This document shows, piece after piece, positions 1 to 9,200 of a DNA stretch of 64,000 nt. Under the pieces are notes generated by a model. The model was given only the letters and a program-made list of their open reading frames with translations, ran no database searches and was not told where the DNA came from. Both the position numbers and the translations under genes were made by a program. Source of the stretch: UBA6168 sp041752395 (GTDB taxonomy: Bacteria > Bacteroidota > Bacteroidia > Chitinophagales > Saprospiraceae); the NCBI GenBank assembly GCA_041752395.1, contig JBGSWN010000253.1, forward strand, positions 1-64,000, read 5' to 3'. Each line of letters opens with the position of its first letter. The stretch's first letter is position 1.

Positions 1-66
1 ATCTTTTTCATAAAGGTCACAGACCTTGTAGCATATTGAAATCAAGAGTTCTTCCCAGTCCAGCAT
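1..66 (-). CDS. Possible transposase N-terminal fragment, runs off left edge
   Basis: A minus-strand reading from an ATG at 66 stays open for 22 codons to the window edge and begins MLDWEELLISICYKVC. From memory this resembles the amino end of DDE transposases common in Bacteroidota, but 22 residues cannot prove it. The sequence just upstream folds into a nested hairpin that covers the start codon, which would fit a tightly controlled transposase. The alternative is a chance reading frame. The rest of the gene lies outside the window. Confidence 0.3.
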   Translation of the reverse strand, partial: MLDWEELLISICYKVCDLYEKD

Positions 67-106
67 AGTGCAGTGTTTTGTTCTTACTGCAATATCGCTG
101 ACTGGG
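54..106. other. Nested inverted repeat over the putative start codon
   Basis: Outer arms CCCAGTC (54-60) and GACTGGG (100-106) enclose a second pair, TGCAGT (69-74) and ACTGCA (86-91). Both pairs are exact. The ATG of the possible transposase (66-64) lies between the two left arms. It could hide a ribosome-binding region or be part of an insertion-sequence end. Confidence 0.5.
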
Positions 107-511
107 AGGTTTTATTCACCTTGAACCCGTTATTCGCATTACTAAGTAATACTCAGCGTTCCTCGCTACTTCGCAGACTTTGCGGGAGAAACTCCCTGCC
201 TAACTTATCAGAGAAGACTTGCCTACCCAAGTAGTTTCAATAAAACAAACGACTCATAGTGTTTCGCCAATCCGCAAGCTTCATCGCCACATTTCCCTGA
301 TTGGGCGACTAGTGGTTAACAAATCCTTCGTTTGGCTGTTTTTTCGCTGACACATCAATTTTCATCAGCCCTGCTGTGAATGGGTAGGTCATTGAAATTA
401 GTTTCAATTTCGATTTTGGCCTAAGCCGTTCATTTTCAATGGCTTGCACCTGGTAAGTCGTAAATCAAAAATCGTAAATCTACTCAGCGCCATTTCAAAC
501 TATTTTTTTTC
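107..511. other. Spacer without a recognisable gene
   Basis: Both strands carry frequent stops and no frame resembles a protein I know. The only structure seen is the short direct repeat CGTAAATC at about 457-480, just before the TonB-dependent receptor gene. The left part may belong to the end of an insertion sequence if the 1-66 fragment is a transposase. Confidence 0.4.
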
Positions 512-2902
512 ATGAGAGCATTCCTACTTTTTTGTTTCACAATCACTTTTTTCACGCTTCAAGCCCAGATTTCCGGTAAAATCACCGACGGTGAAACCGG
601 CGCAACTTTGCCCTATGCTACTGTCAGCCTTTTTTTAAAAAGCGACAGTCTGCTGGTAGATGGTACCATCACCGACGAAACGGGCGCTTTTTTGATAGAA
701 GCCCAACCGGGCAGCTACTACGCAAAAGCCGAATTTCTCGCTTACGATGCCATGTTTTTGGAAAATATCGAGGTTAAAAACGGCCCCGTAAACCTTGGCA
801 ATATCAAGCTAATTCCGTCTGCCACCACGCTGAATACCGTCGTGGTGCAGGCCGAGAAAAGCACCATGCAGATGTCGCTTGACAAGAAAATCTTCAATGT
901 GGGCAAAGACCTTGGCAATGCCGGGGGCAATGCCGCCGAGCTGCTTTCCAATATCCCTTCCGTGCAAGTGGACATCGAAGGCAACGTGAGTTTGCGGGGC
1001 AGCGGCAACGTGCGCATCCTCATTGACGGCAAGCCCAGCGGCCTCGTCAGTTTCAATGGTGCGGCGGGTTTGCAGCAGTTGCAGGGCAGCCTCATCGAGC
1101 GGGTGGAAATCATAACGAACCCCAGTGCCCGCTACGAGGCAGAAGGGGTGGGCGGCATCATCAACATCGTTTTGAAGAAAGAAAAAACCAATGGCCTGAA
1201 CGGCAGCTTCGACCTCACCGCTGGAAATCCAGACAATTTTGGCGTAGCCGCCAACCTGAATTTCCGCAAGGAACGCCTCAATTTTTTCATGAACTACGGT
1301 ATTTCCTACCGCAACTCGCCCGGCGGCGGCTCCACCTACCAGCGCTCGACCAATGGCGGTGTCACCTCCATTTACAACCAAAAAAGTACCCGGGGGCAGG
1401 AGGTCTTTGCACAGAATGCACGGGCGGGCCTCGATTATTATTTTAACCCAAAAAACATACTCACGGCGTCCTACACCCTGCGTCGGACGGACGGCGACCG
1501 AACGATGGACATCAAGTATTTCAACTACCTCAACGACGAAACAAACCTGAGGGACATCTACACCAGAAACCAGTACGAAAAGGAAGTCGAGCCAAATTCA
1601 GAGTACGCCCTGACCTATAAAAAAACCTTTAACCGGGCCGGCCAAGAACTTGTCGCAGAGGCCCGTGTGCTCGACTATTGGGAGGAAAGCGACCAGGTTT
1701 TCACGGAGCAGTATTTTTTGCCAAATGGGCTGCCGAGCGGCCAAGATGATTTGCTCCAAAATTCGGACAACCTGGAGTCGGAGCGTCAGTATTTGCTACA
1801 ATTGGACTATGTTCAACCGGTTTCAAAAGAAGGGAAATGGGAAGGCGGCCTGCGCAGCTCGTTCCGGGACATGGGCAATGAATACTTGGTGACGGAGTTG
1901 CAGGACGGCAATTGGGAGACCTTGAACGGCTTGGACAACAATTTCAAGTACCAAGAAAACATACATGCCATTTATGGTATTTTTGGGGATAAAAAAGGCA
2001 AGTTTTCCTACCAGTTTGGTCTGCGTGCCGAACTGACGGACGTGACCACCCGACTGCTGAAAACCAACGAAGTGAATGAGCAAAACTACAAAAACCTGTT
2101 CCCAAGTGCGCACCTAACCTACGATTTGCCCAACCAAAACGCCGTGCAAGTGAGCTACAGCCGCCGGGTGCGTCGCCCACGGTACAACGACCTCAGCCCG
2201 TTCATCACTTATTCCGACGACCGCAACTATTGGAGCGGAAACCCCGCCCTCAGACCTGAGTTCACGGATGCCTACGAATTGGGCCATATCAAATATTTTG
2301 ACGAAGGCTCCCTCAGTTCCTCGCTGTACTACCGCCACACTACGGGTAAAATTGACCGCATCCGCCGGGTGGATGCCGAGGGCAACGCCGCTACCCGCCC
2401 CGAAAACCTCTCCACGGAAGATGCCTACGGCCTTGAGTTTACCGCAGCCTACAACTTGGCCAAGTGGTGGAAAATGGACGGCAATTTCAACTTCTTTCGG
2501 GCCATCACGGATGGTGGCAACTTGGGCGCTGATTTCGAAGTGGACACCTACAGTTGGTTTACCCGCATGACTTCCCGGTTTACTTTTTGGAAAAATACCG
2601 ACCTGCAATTCCGTGGAAATTACGAAGCAAAGCGCAAGGACACGCAAGGTTACAGTAAGCCCAATTACTTCCTCGACATTGCCATCAGCAAGGATATTTT
2701 GAAGAAAAATGGAACGCTTACGCTCAATGTCAGTGATGTGTTCAACTCCCGCCGCCGCCGCTCGGTGTCGGAAGGGGAGACCTTCTACACCTATAGTGAG
2801 TGGCAATGGCGGCGCAGGCAAGTGAACCTGACCTTCACCTACCGTTTGCACCAGCAAAAAAAGCGGGATGATAAGCGGGGAGACGAAGGCGGTGATTTTT
2901 AA
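512..2902 (+). CDS. TonB-dependent receptor, outer membrane beta-barrel family
   Basis: This is a 796-residue outer-membrane receptor. An N-terminal signal peptide (about residues 1-19, ending LQAQ) is followed by a carboxypeptidase-regulatory-like domain starting ISGKITDGETGATLPYA, then a TonB plug at about 110-230 (ELLSNIPSVQVDIEGNVSLRG) and a long beta-barrel to the C-terminus. The barrel resembles the OMP_b-brl_3 type rather than SusC: there is no SusD partner next to it and the protein is shorter than SusC proteins. The C-terminal tail is lysine- and aspartate-rich and does not end in an aromatic residue preceded by a strand, although it ends in Phe. The substrate cannot be read from sequence. 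The ATG at 512 is the only start that keeps the signal peptide. Confidence 0.9.
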   Translation: MRAFLLFCFTITFFTLQAQISGKITDGETGATLPYATVSLFLKSDSLLVDGTITDETGAFLIEAQPGSYYAKAEFLAYDAMFLENIEVKNGPVNLGNIKLIPSATTLNTVVVQAEKSTMQMSLDKKIFNVGKDLGNAGGNAAELLSNIPSVQVDIEGNVSLRGSGNVRILIDGKPSGLVSFNGAAGLQQLQGSLIERVEIITNPSARYEAEGVGGIINIVLKKEKTNGLNGSFDLTAGNPDNFGVAANLNFRKERLNFFMNYGISYRNSPGGGSTYQRSTNGGVTSIYNQKSTRGQEVFAQNARAGLDYYFNPKNILTASYTLRRTDGDRTMDIKYFNYLNDETNLRDIYTRNQYEKEVEPNSEYALTYKKTFNRAGQELVAEARVLDYWEESDQVFTEQYFLPNGLPSGQDDLLQNSDNLESERQYLLQLDYVQPVSKEGKWEGGLRSSFRDMGNEYLVTELQDGNWETLNGLDNNFKYQENIHAIYGIFGDKKGKFSYQFGLRAELTDVTTRLLKTNEVNEQNYKNLFPSAHLTYDLPNQNAVQVSYSRRVRRPRYNDLSPFITYSDDRNYWSGNPALRPEFTDAYELGHIKYFDEGSLSSSLYYRHTTGKIDRIRRVDAEGNAATRPENLSTEDAYGLEFTAAYNLAKWWKMDGNFNFFRAITDGGNLGADFEVDTYSWFTRMTSRFTFWKNTDLQFRGNYEAKRKDTQGYSKPNYFLDIAISKDILKKNGTLTLNVSDVFNSRRRRSVSEGETFYTYSEWQWRRRQVNLTFTYRLHQQKKRDDKRGDEGGDF

Positions 2903-2924
2903 ACGGATGATTTCGCAGTTTGAA

Positions 2925-2932
2925 TAGCTTTG
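2925..2932 (+). promoter_or_regulatory. Candidate -7 box of the RidA operon
   Basis: TAGCTTTG matches the Bacteroidota -7 consensus TAnnTTTG and lies 29 bases before the RidA start codon. No clear -33 TTG element was found at the usual distance, so this is a weak promoter call. Confidence 0.4.
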
Positions 2933-2961
2933 CGCTATTACAAAACTAAAAATTCACCACC

Positions 2962-3417
2962 ATGATAGAAGAAAAACTAGCGGAAATGGGGCTGGAAATG
3001 CCCATTCTGCCAAGCTCCAAAGGCATTTACCAGCGTTGCCTCACGGTCGGCAACCTCGTCTATTTTTCCGGCCATGTCTCCGTCAACACGGATGGGAGTT
3101 TCATTACGGGCAAGTTCGGCGATGATTTAACGGAAGAACAAGGCAACCATGCCGCCCAGCAATGTGGCCTTGCCATTCTCGCTGCGCTCAAAGAGCATCT
3201 CGGTAATTTGGATAGGGTAAAACAAGTGGTAAAGCTACTCGGTATGGTCAACGCCACGCCCGATTACACCAATCACCCCGTCATCATCAACGGTTGCAGC
3301 CAGCTCTTCGCTGACCTCTGGGGGCCAGTGAATGGGGTAGGGGTGCGCAGTGCCGTGGGCATGGGCTCCCTGCCGGGGAATGTGGCGGTGGAGATTGAAG
3401 GAATTGTTGAGATATAA
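2962..3417 (+). CDS. RidA family enamine/imine deaminase
   Basis: This 151-residue protein belongs to the RidA/YjgF/UK114 family, which hydrolyses reactive 2-aminoacrylate-type imines released by PLP enzymes. Family marks are NLVYFSGHVSVN near the start, the central MVNATPDYTNHPVIINGCS, and Arg129 within GVGVRSAVGM, the arginine that holds the substrate carboxylate. The length is slightly above the usual 125-130 residues and closer to the YjgH/longer subgroup. It is followed 60 bases later by a PLP-dependent D-amino-acid-type enzyme and then a dipeptidase on the same strand. This suggests, by inference, that it clears the imine made by its neighbour. Confidence 0.9.
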   Translation: MIEEKLAEMGLEMPILPSSKGIYQRCLTVGNLVYFSGHVSVNTDGSFITGKFGDDLTEEQGNHAAQQCGLAILAALKEHLGNLDRVKQVVKLLGMVNATPDYTNHPVIINGCSQLFADLWGPVNGVGVRSAVGMGSLPGNVAVEIEGIVEI

Positions 3418-3477
3418 GTCGTAGTTTAACATCGGAGAGGTTCCAAAGCATCCCCGACTAATGGCCAACCTTGAACT

Positions 3478-4578
3478 ATGAATTTTCGAATAGATAACAT
3501 TAATGGACTCGACTCACCTGCCTTGGTCGTCTTCAAAGAGCAAGTCGAGCAAAACATTGCCAATGCTGTGCGCATGGTTGGTGATGTAAAACGGTTGCGC
3601 CCGCACGTCAAAACCCATAAATCACCCGATATTACCCGATTGATGCTGGCCGCAGGCATCACTAAATTCAAAAGCGCCACCATCGCCGAGGCGGAAATGC
3701 TGGGGCAGTGCGGTGCGCCTGATGTATTATTGGCCTACCAACCAGTCGGCCCGAAAGTGGAGCGCCTTGTTTCTTTGATAAAAAACTATCCAAATACTCA
3801 TTATTCGTGCCTAGTAGATGATATTGCTGCCGCAAAAAATATGGCCGCTATATTTGATTCAAACGGACTTATAGTGCCAGTTTTTATTGATTTGAATATT
3901 GGTCAAAACAGGACGGGTATTGCGCCAGCAAAAGCAGTTGAATTATATGCGATATGCGACGAATTAAATGGTATAAATCCAGTCGGAATTCAAGCGTATG
4001 ATGGCCATATACGGGATGTTGATTTTGATAAAAGAAAACAGGTATGCGACGAGGCTTTTAAATTGGTGGAAAATATTGCGGAGCAAATTGCGGCTGCGGG
4101 TTTTGATGCACCAATTATCATCGCAGGTGGTTCGCCTACCTTCCCCATCCATGCCATGCGGCAAGCAGTGGAATGTAGCCCCGGTACCTTTATTTACTGG
4201 GACAAAGGCTATTCCGATATTTGCCCAGAACAGCCGTTTCAGCCCGCTGCCATGCTGGTAACGAGGGTGATTTCCAAGCCAGATGACACGAAGATATGTT
4301 TAGATTTGGGCCATAAATCCGTGGCAGCGGAGAATGAAATTGCGAAGCGCATCTACTTTCCTGATTATTCACAATTAATCCCCATCGGCCAAAGCGAAGA
4401 GCATTTGGTGATGGAAGCTGGTGAAAATCATGGCTTTAATGTGGGCGATTTTTTAATCGGAATCCCCTATCATATATGCCCAACCGTGGCCTTGTATGAA
4501 AAGGTGTTTGTTGTTGAAAATAACCAAATATGCGGCGAGTGGAAAACCACCGCTAGAGACAGAAAAATAAACCAATAA
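3478..4578 (+). CDS. D-threonine aldolase / D-serine dehydratase-like PLP enzyme
   Basis: The 366-residue protein has the alanine-racemase-type TIM-barrel N-terminus followed by a DSD1-like C-terminal domain. RPHVKTHKSPDITRL near residue 42 contains the PLP-binding lysine region of this family. PYHICPTVALYE near the C-terminus gives the His-x-Cys metal site known from eukaryotic-type D-serine dehydratase. Members cleave D-threonine/D-allo-threonine or dehydrate D-serine; sequence alone does not decide which. It lies between RidA and an M19 dipeptidase, as expected for a D-amino-acid catabolic unit. An internal stretch at 3781-4080 has only 37% G+C by my count, against about 53% in flanking lines of the same gene. 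This suggests a recombinant mosaic. Confidence 0.85.
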   Translation: MNFRIDNINGLDSPALVVFKEQVEQNIANAVRMVGDVKRLRPHVKTHKSPDITRLMLAAGITKFKSATIAEAEMLGQCGAPDVLLAYQPVGPKVERLVSLIKNYPNTHYSCLVDDIAAAKNMAAIFDSNGLIVPVFIDLNIGQNRTGIAPAKAVELYAICDELNGINPVGIQAYDGHIRDVDFDKRKQVCDEAFKLVENIAEQIAAAGFDAPIIIAGGSPTFPIHAMRQAVECSPGTFIYWDKGYSDICPEQPFQPAAMLVTRVISKPDDTKICLDLGHKSVAAENEIAKRIYFPDYSQLIPIGQSEEHLVMEAGENHGFNVGDFLIGIPYHICPTVALYEKVFVVENNQICGEWKTTARDRKINQ

Positions 4579-4580
4579 CC

Positions 4581-4610
4581 CAATATCTCAATCACTCAAT
4601 ATCTCAATCA
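4581..4610. repeat. Two direct copies of a 14-base word
   Basis: CAATATCTCAATCA occurs at 4581-4594 and again at 4597-4610, separated by two bases. The second copy ends two bases before the start codon of the dipeptidase gene, so it fills the region where a ribosome-binding site would be. It belongs to the class of word-like spacer repeats described in the findings. Confidence 0.8.
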
Positions 4611-4611
4611 T

Positions 4612-5688
4612 ATGTTCACCATTGATGCCCACCTCGACCTTGCCATGAACGCCATGGAATGGAACCGGGACCTTCAACAGCCCATTACCGCCATCAACGA
4701 GCGGGAAGCCGGAAAAACGGACCTACCCGGACGTGGCAATTCTGGCGTTTGCTTCGAAGAATTGCGACGGGGCAATATCGGCCTCGTCATAGCGACACAG
4801 ATAGCCCGCTACGTTTCACCTGAAAACCCATTACCCGGCTGGCATTCGCCAGAGCAGGCGTGGGCGCATACGCAGGGCCAACTGGCTTGGTACCGAGCGA
4901 TGGAAGAAGCCGGGGAACTGACCCCAATCACCGATATCCCCTCGCTCGATGCACACCTTGCCCGCTGGAACGACCCCAGCATTGCGCAAGCGAAAAAGCC
5001 CATCGGCTATATCTTGAGCCTCGAAGGGGCAGACTCTTTGGTAACACCCGACTACTTGGAACGGGCTTATGCGTATGGCCTGCGAGCCATTGGTCCTGGT
5101 CACTATGGCCCCGGTCGCTATGCCAATGGCACGAATGCCACGGGCAAAATGGGGCAGCTTGGCCTTGATTTATTGAAGAAAATGGCCGAGTTCAATATCA
5201 TCCTCGATACCACGCACCTCTGCGACGATGCTTTCTGGCAAGCCTTGGCGCATTATGATGGCCCCGTCTGGGCGAGCCACAACAACTGTCGGGCGCTGGT
5301 GGACCATAATCGACAGTTTTCCGATGAAATGCTACGGGAACTGATAGGCCGAGGAGCGGTCATCGGAGCGGTGATGGATGCTTGGATGATTATCAACGGC
5401 TGGGTAAAAGGTGAGTCAACGCCGAAAGGTATGGGCCTGAACTTGGAAAGGGTCGCCGACCATATTGACCATATCTGCCAATTGGCGGGCAATGCTGACC
5501 ATGTGGGTATCGGCTCCGATTTGGATGGCGGTTTTGGTCGGGAGCAATGTCCGTATGATGTGGAGACCATTGCTGATTTGCAGAAATTCACCGGGGTTTT
5601 GGAGCGTCGGGGCTATTCCCAAGCGGACGTGGAAAAGTTTATGTACGGGAATTGGCTGCGGTTTTTGCGGCGGGCTTGGGCTTGTTAA
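4612..5688 (+). CDS. Membrane dipeptidase, peptidase family M19
   Basis: The 358-residue zinc dipeptidase has the full renal-dipeptidase metal set: His7 and Asp9 (IDAHLDLA), Glu138 (SLEGADSL), His202 (DTTHLCDD) and His223 (WASHNN). GIGSDLDGGF near residue 305 is the conserved C-terminal motif. M19 enzymes hydrolyse dipeptides and tolerate a D-residue at the C-terminal position. No signal peptide is visible, so it is probably cytoplasmic. It follows the D-amino-acid-type enzyme by 33 bases in the same direction. Together with RidA the three could turn D-containing dipeptides, for example from peptidoglycan or surface polymers, into keto acids; that pathway is inferred. Confidence 0.92.
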   Translation: MFTIDAHLDLAMNAMEWNRDLQQPITAINEREAGKTDLPGRGNSGVCFEELRRGNIGLVIATQIARYVSPENPLPGWHSPEQAWAHTQGQLAWYRAMEEAGELTPITDIPSLDAHLARWNDPSIAQAKKPIGYILSLEGADSLVTPDYLERAYAYGLRAIGPGHYGPGRYANGTNATGKMGQLGLDLLKKMAEFNIILDTTHLCDDAFWQALAHYDGPVWASHNNCRALVDHNRQFSDEMLRELIGRGAVIGAVMDAWMIINGWVKGESTPKGMGLNLERVADHIDHICQLAGNADHVGIGSDLDGGFGREQCPYDVETIADLQKFTGVLERRGYSQADVEKFMYGNWLRFLRRAWAC

Positions 5689-5926
5689 GCCTAATATAGA
5701 TAACATGACGAAATTGATAGGACACAGGTTTAACAGATTAAACTGGTTCACACAGATAAAATCAATGCAAATCTGTTTAGAGGTTGTTTAAATCCTGGCT
5801 TCAGGTGAAAAACGCCCCCTTTTCCAATTATACTACGTTGAAAAACGCAGCCAATAGCCCCACTATTCAGCGCCTTTTTCACCCGATTCTTATCGGGATT
5901 GTCTAATTGTAAAATGGAATATTTTT
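5689..5926. other. Spacer with a small hairpin
   Basis: No gene is seen. CCCGAT (5883-5888) and ATCGGG (5892-5897) form a short stem with a three-base loop that might help end transcription of the dipeptidase operon. The preceding bases carry AT-rich direct repeats of the type GGTTTAACAGATTAAACTGG. Confidence 0.5.
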
Positions 5927-6081
5927 CCCTCGAAACGATTTTGTTGCATGGCTAAATTTGATTCGGAAAATGATGGGCGTTTCGAAATATGATTCAGAAA
6001 ACGGTTGTATTTTTCATCCAAATTTGGAAAAATCTTGAAAACCCAAATAATTTTTAGCTATACAACAAAGTCCCTCGAAAC
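5927..6081. mobile_element. Candidate miniature inverted-repeat element with target duplication
   Basis: The ten bases CCCTCGAAAC occur at 5927-5936 and again at 6072-6081. Between them, the 19 bases at 5938-5956 and the reverse complement of 6053-6071 match at 16 positions (arms of the type ATTTTGTTGCATGGCTAAA). The order target repeat, inverted repeat, AT-rich core, inverted repeat, target repeat is that of a non-autonomous transposon of about 135 bases. It encodes nothing. The owning transposase is not in this window. Confidence 0.45.
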
Positions 6082-6237
6082 CCAAAATTTAAACATCCGC
6101 TTAAAGTAAAGCGTTGTCACTGGGTTTGATTTACCGCTTTGGTCATTTTCATGACGGATTTTAAAAGAAAATGAAATGGGTGTGAATACTTGTCTATATT
6201 TCGCACCTAATTCATTTTTTAACAAAACCCTTTTATC
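6082..6237. promoter_or_regulatory. Upstream region of the M4 protease gene
   Basis: This spacer has no gene. CTATATTTCG at about 6193-6202 resembles the -7 box TAnnTTTG with one mismatch, with ACTTG just upstream of it. The start codon at 6238 follows a run of T and A. Confidence 0.3.
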
Positions 6238-9200
6238 ATGAAATCACTCAAGCTCTATTCGACGCTGGTAATACTACTAGCTTTTTATGCATTTGCTCAT
6301 GGGCAAACGAAGTCCATCTCGAACGCCTACCTCGCCAAGCAGTTCAGTTTTTATGAAAACACGGATGCCAACTTGAATCACCGTAATTTCTTCGAGGTGA
6401 TGTCCAAAAAAATGCACCTTTCCGCCCAAACAGAGATGGTGCTTTCGGCGGAGGTAAAAGGCGAGAATGGCTATGTTCACTACAAATACAAGCAGCTTTA
6501 TGATGGCATTCCCGTTTTTGGCAACACCTATATTTTACATGAAAAAGATGGCGCCTTAATCAGTGCGGGCGGGCAGTACAGCTCGCAAGTACCCGCTTCC
6601 ACAAGGCCCTCCTTCGATGCAAACGCTGCATTGGCCATGGTTAAGAAAGCGATGGGTGCTGTAAAATATGCCGATAAAAAACCAGTGCCAACGCTCTGCT
6701 TTATTGACCCCGTTTTCCCTAAAAGTTCTGAGGCGCTGCTGTTGGCCTACCAAATAGATTTGGTCAGCACTAGCCCTTATGACAAGCGGCGCATGTTCGT
6801 GGATGCCCGTTCGGGCAAGGTGATTTCCAGTTTCCCGTTGATACTCCAAGAGGGCGTGCCGAGTACAGGGAAGACCCGGTATTACGGCACGAGGAACATC
6901 ATCACCGATTCGCTTGGCCCGCAACAATTCGTGCTGCATGACCCTACTCGTGGGCAGGGAATAACAGTGAGCGATGGTTCGGGTATTAATTTTACCAATA
7001 CCAGCTCTACTTGGGACTTGACCAATGACGACATGGATGAAGTGGCACTGGACGCTCATTTCTGTACCCAAGAATTTTATGATTTGATGCTGGAGCAATT
7101 CGGTTGGGATGGGTTGGATGACAACGGAAAGGCGCTTGAAGCGTGGGTGCACGATAGCGGTGCGGGCGCTGTCAATGCCTATTGGGACGGGCAGTTCACG
7201 CATTATGGCGATGGTAATTGTCTTTATGGCCCATTGACTACGCTAGAGGTGGTGGGACATGAATTCACACACGGTGTGATTGATTATACTTCCAATCTGG
7301 TTTATAATGGAGAGTCGGGTGCTATAAACGAGAGCTTGGCGGATATGTTTGGTAAGATATTGGAGCGCAATGTGGATCCCACCAATTTCAGTTGGGTGCT
7401 TTCCCATTCATTTCTCCTCAGTCCCGATGCAGCGCCTTTTCGCATCATGAACGACCCTGCAAGCCTTGATATGCCTGATTATTATAAGGGCAGCTTATGG
7501 GATGATGGTGCAGATGTACACACCAACAGTTCCATTGGTAACCTTTGGTTTACGATGATCGTGGATGGTAAACAAGGCGTGAACGAAGCCGGAACACCTT
7601 ATATCGTCCCAGCTATTGGGATTGATAAAGCTGGGCAAATTGTTTTTAAGGTGAACACTGCATATTTTACGGAAAGCTCGAATTACCCGCAATTTGCACA
7701 GTTCTCCGTACAAGCTGCCGAAGAGCTGTACGGCGCTGGTTCAGCAACAGCTTTGGCTGTAGCAGAAGCTTGGAAGGCAGTGGGTGTGACTGGAGCACCT
7801 CCTTCATCAGTGCTAAATTTAAGTGTGGTTGGTAGTTTTCAATATTTTCAGACCTGTGGAGTAAATGAATTTGTGCCTATTTCAGTTCAAATTGCTAACC
7901 AAGGTGGCATTGCCTACACGCCTTCTATGAATGCAATCCTGACGATTAGTGAAGATTCTGGAAATCAACCAGATTATACAATGCCTTTAACAGAACCCCT
8001 GGCCCCGGGAGAAGTGTTGAACCTCACTATAGACGATTGGTTCATGCCCAGTGATATAGGCTTTTATTTTGTGAATACTGACCTCTTGTTCTCAGATACG
8101 AATGAAGATGATAACTATGGTTATTCTTTTTATGACATTGGTGAAACGGCAAACAATATGGAATTATATGTTTTTGCTGACCCGCAACTATGTTTCACTT
8201 CGTCAATTGAGGGGACAGTATATATTCTCAACAACAGTTGTGAGCAAATTTCAGCTGGCACGGCCGTAACAATAACCGCTGAAGATGATAATGGGCTTGT
8301 ATTTTGGACACTGCCTTATGCTTTGGCGAATGATTTAGCTGGTTTTGGAGGTATTTCTTTTTTGGCTCAAATACCTTTAACATCAAATTCGAGCACCGTG
8401 ATTTTCAAATTGTTATACGCAGCAGACGTTAACAATGATAACAATGAATTTTATAGCAATCTAACTTCAATAACGCCAATTACCACTGATTACCTGAATA
8501 ATTTTAATGCTGACATATCCCAAGACAATACCTTGGGCGTTATTGCATTTGAAGATAACCCACTGATTGTCTATAATGGTAATTCCTATTTTGGTTCAAC
8601 TGGGTTGGAGTCGGATCCAGAATTTATCACGCATTGTCCTGAATATACGGACAATTTCAACAACAGCGACAACTATAGCGGTGTCAATTCGACCATTCGT
8701 ACCTGTGTGGATTTTTCTGTTGCACAAACCGCTATGCTCGACTTCGATTTGGCCTTGTTCAGGAATCAATTTGCTGCCAGCGATAATTATGACTACAGCA
8801 GTATGCTCCAAGCAAAATGGAGTGGCACAGGGAGTGGCAGTGAAATCATTTACGGACAAACGGAAGGACAGGTTGTTCACCATAGTTTCCCATTGCCGCC
8901 TTATTTCAAAGGAGAGGTGGAATTGAAGTTTTATACCGAAATCGGTCAATTTACACTAGACCCTTCCTATCTGAATAGTGACGATTTTGTCTTATTAGAC
9001 AACTTACAGTACAAGACTTTTTTCTCCAAAACGGAGGAAGAAAATTCAAAAGAATTTGTGCTGGTTTCACCGAACCCAACCCAAGGCATGGCTACTATAA
9101 AATCATCCGGCAATATGAAGTCGGTTCGATTGCACGATATAAGCGGCCGATTGCTCATGGAAACAGCCGTAAATACCACTTCCCTCGACCTGAATATGCA

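Noticed and set aside
742..2857. Long minus-strand open frames opposite the first TonB-dependent receptor
   Set aside because: They are codon-bias mirrors of a clear receptor gene, have no signal, promoter or family motif, and overlap one another.
512..2902. SusC assignment for the first receptor
   Set aside because: No SusD gene follows, the protein is about 200 residues shorter than SusC and the barrel motifs fit the OMP_b-brl_3 type better.
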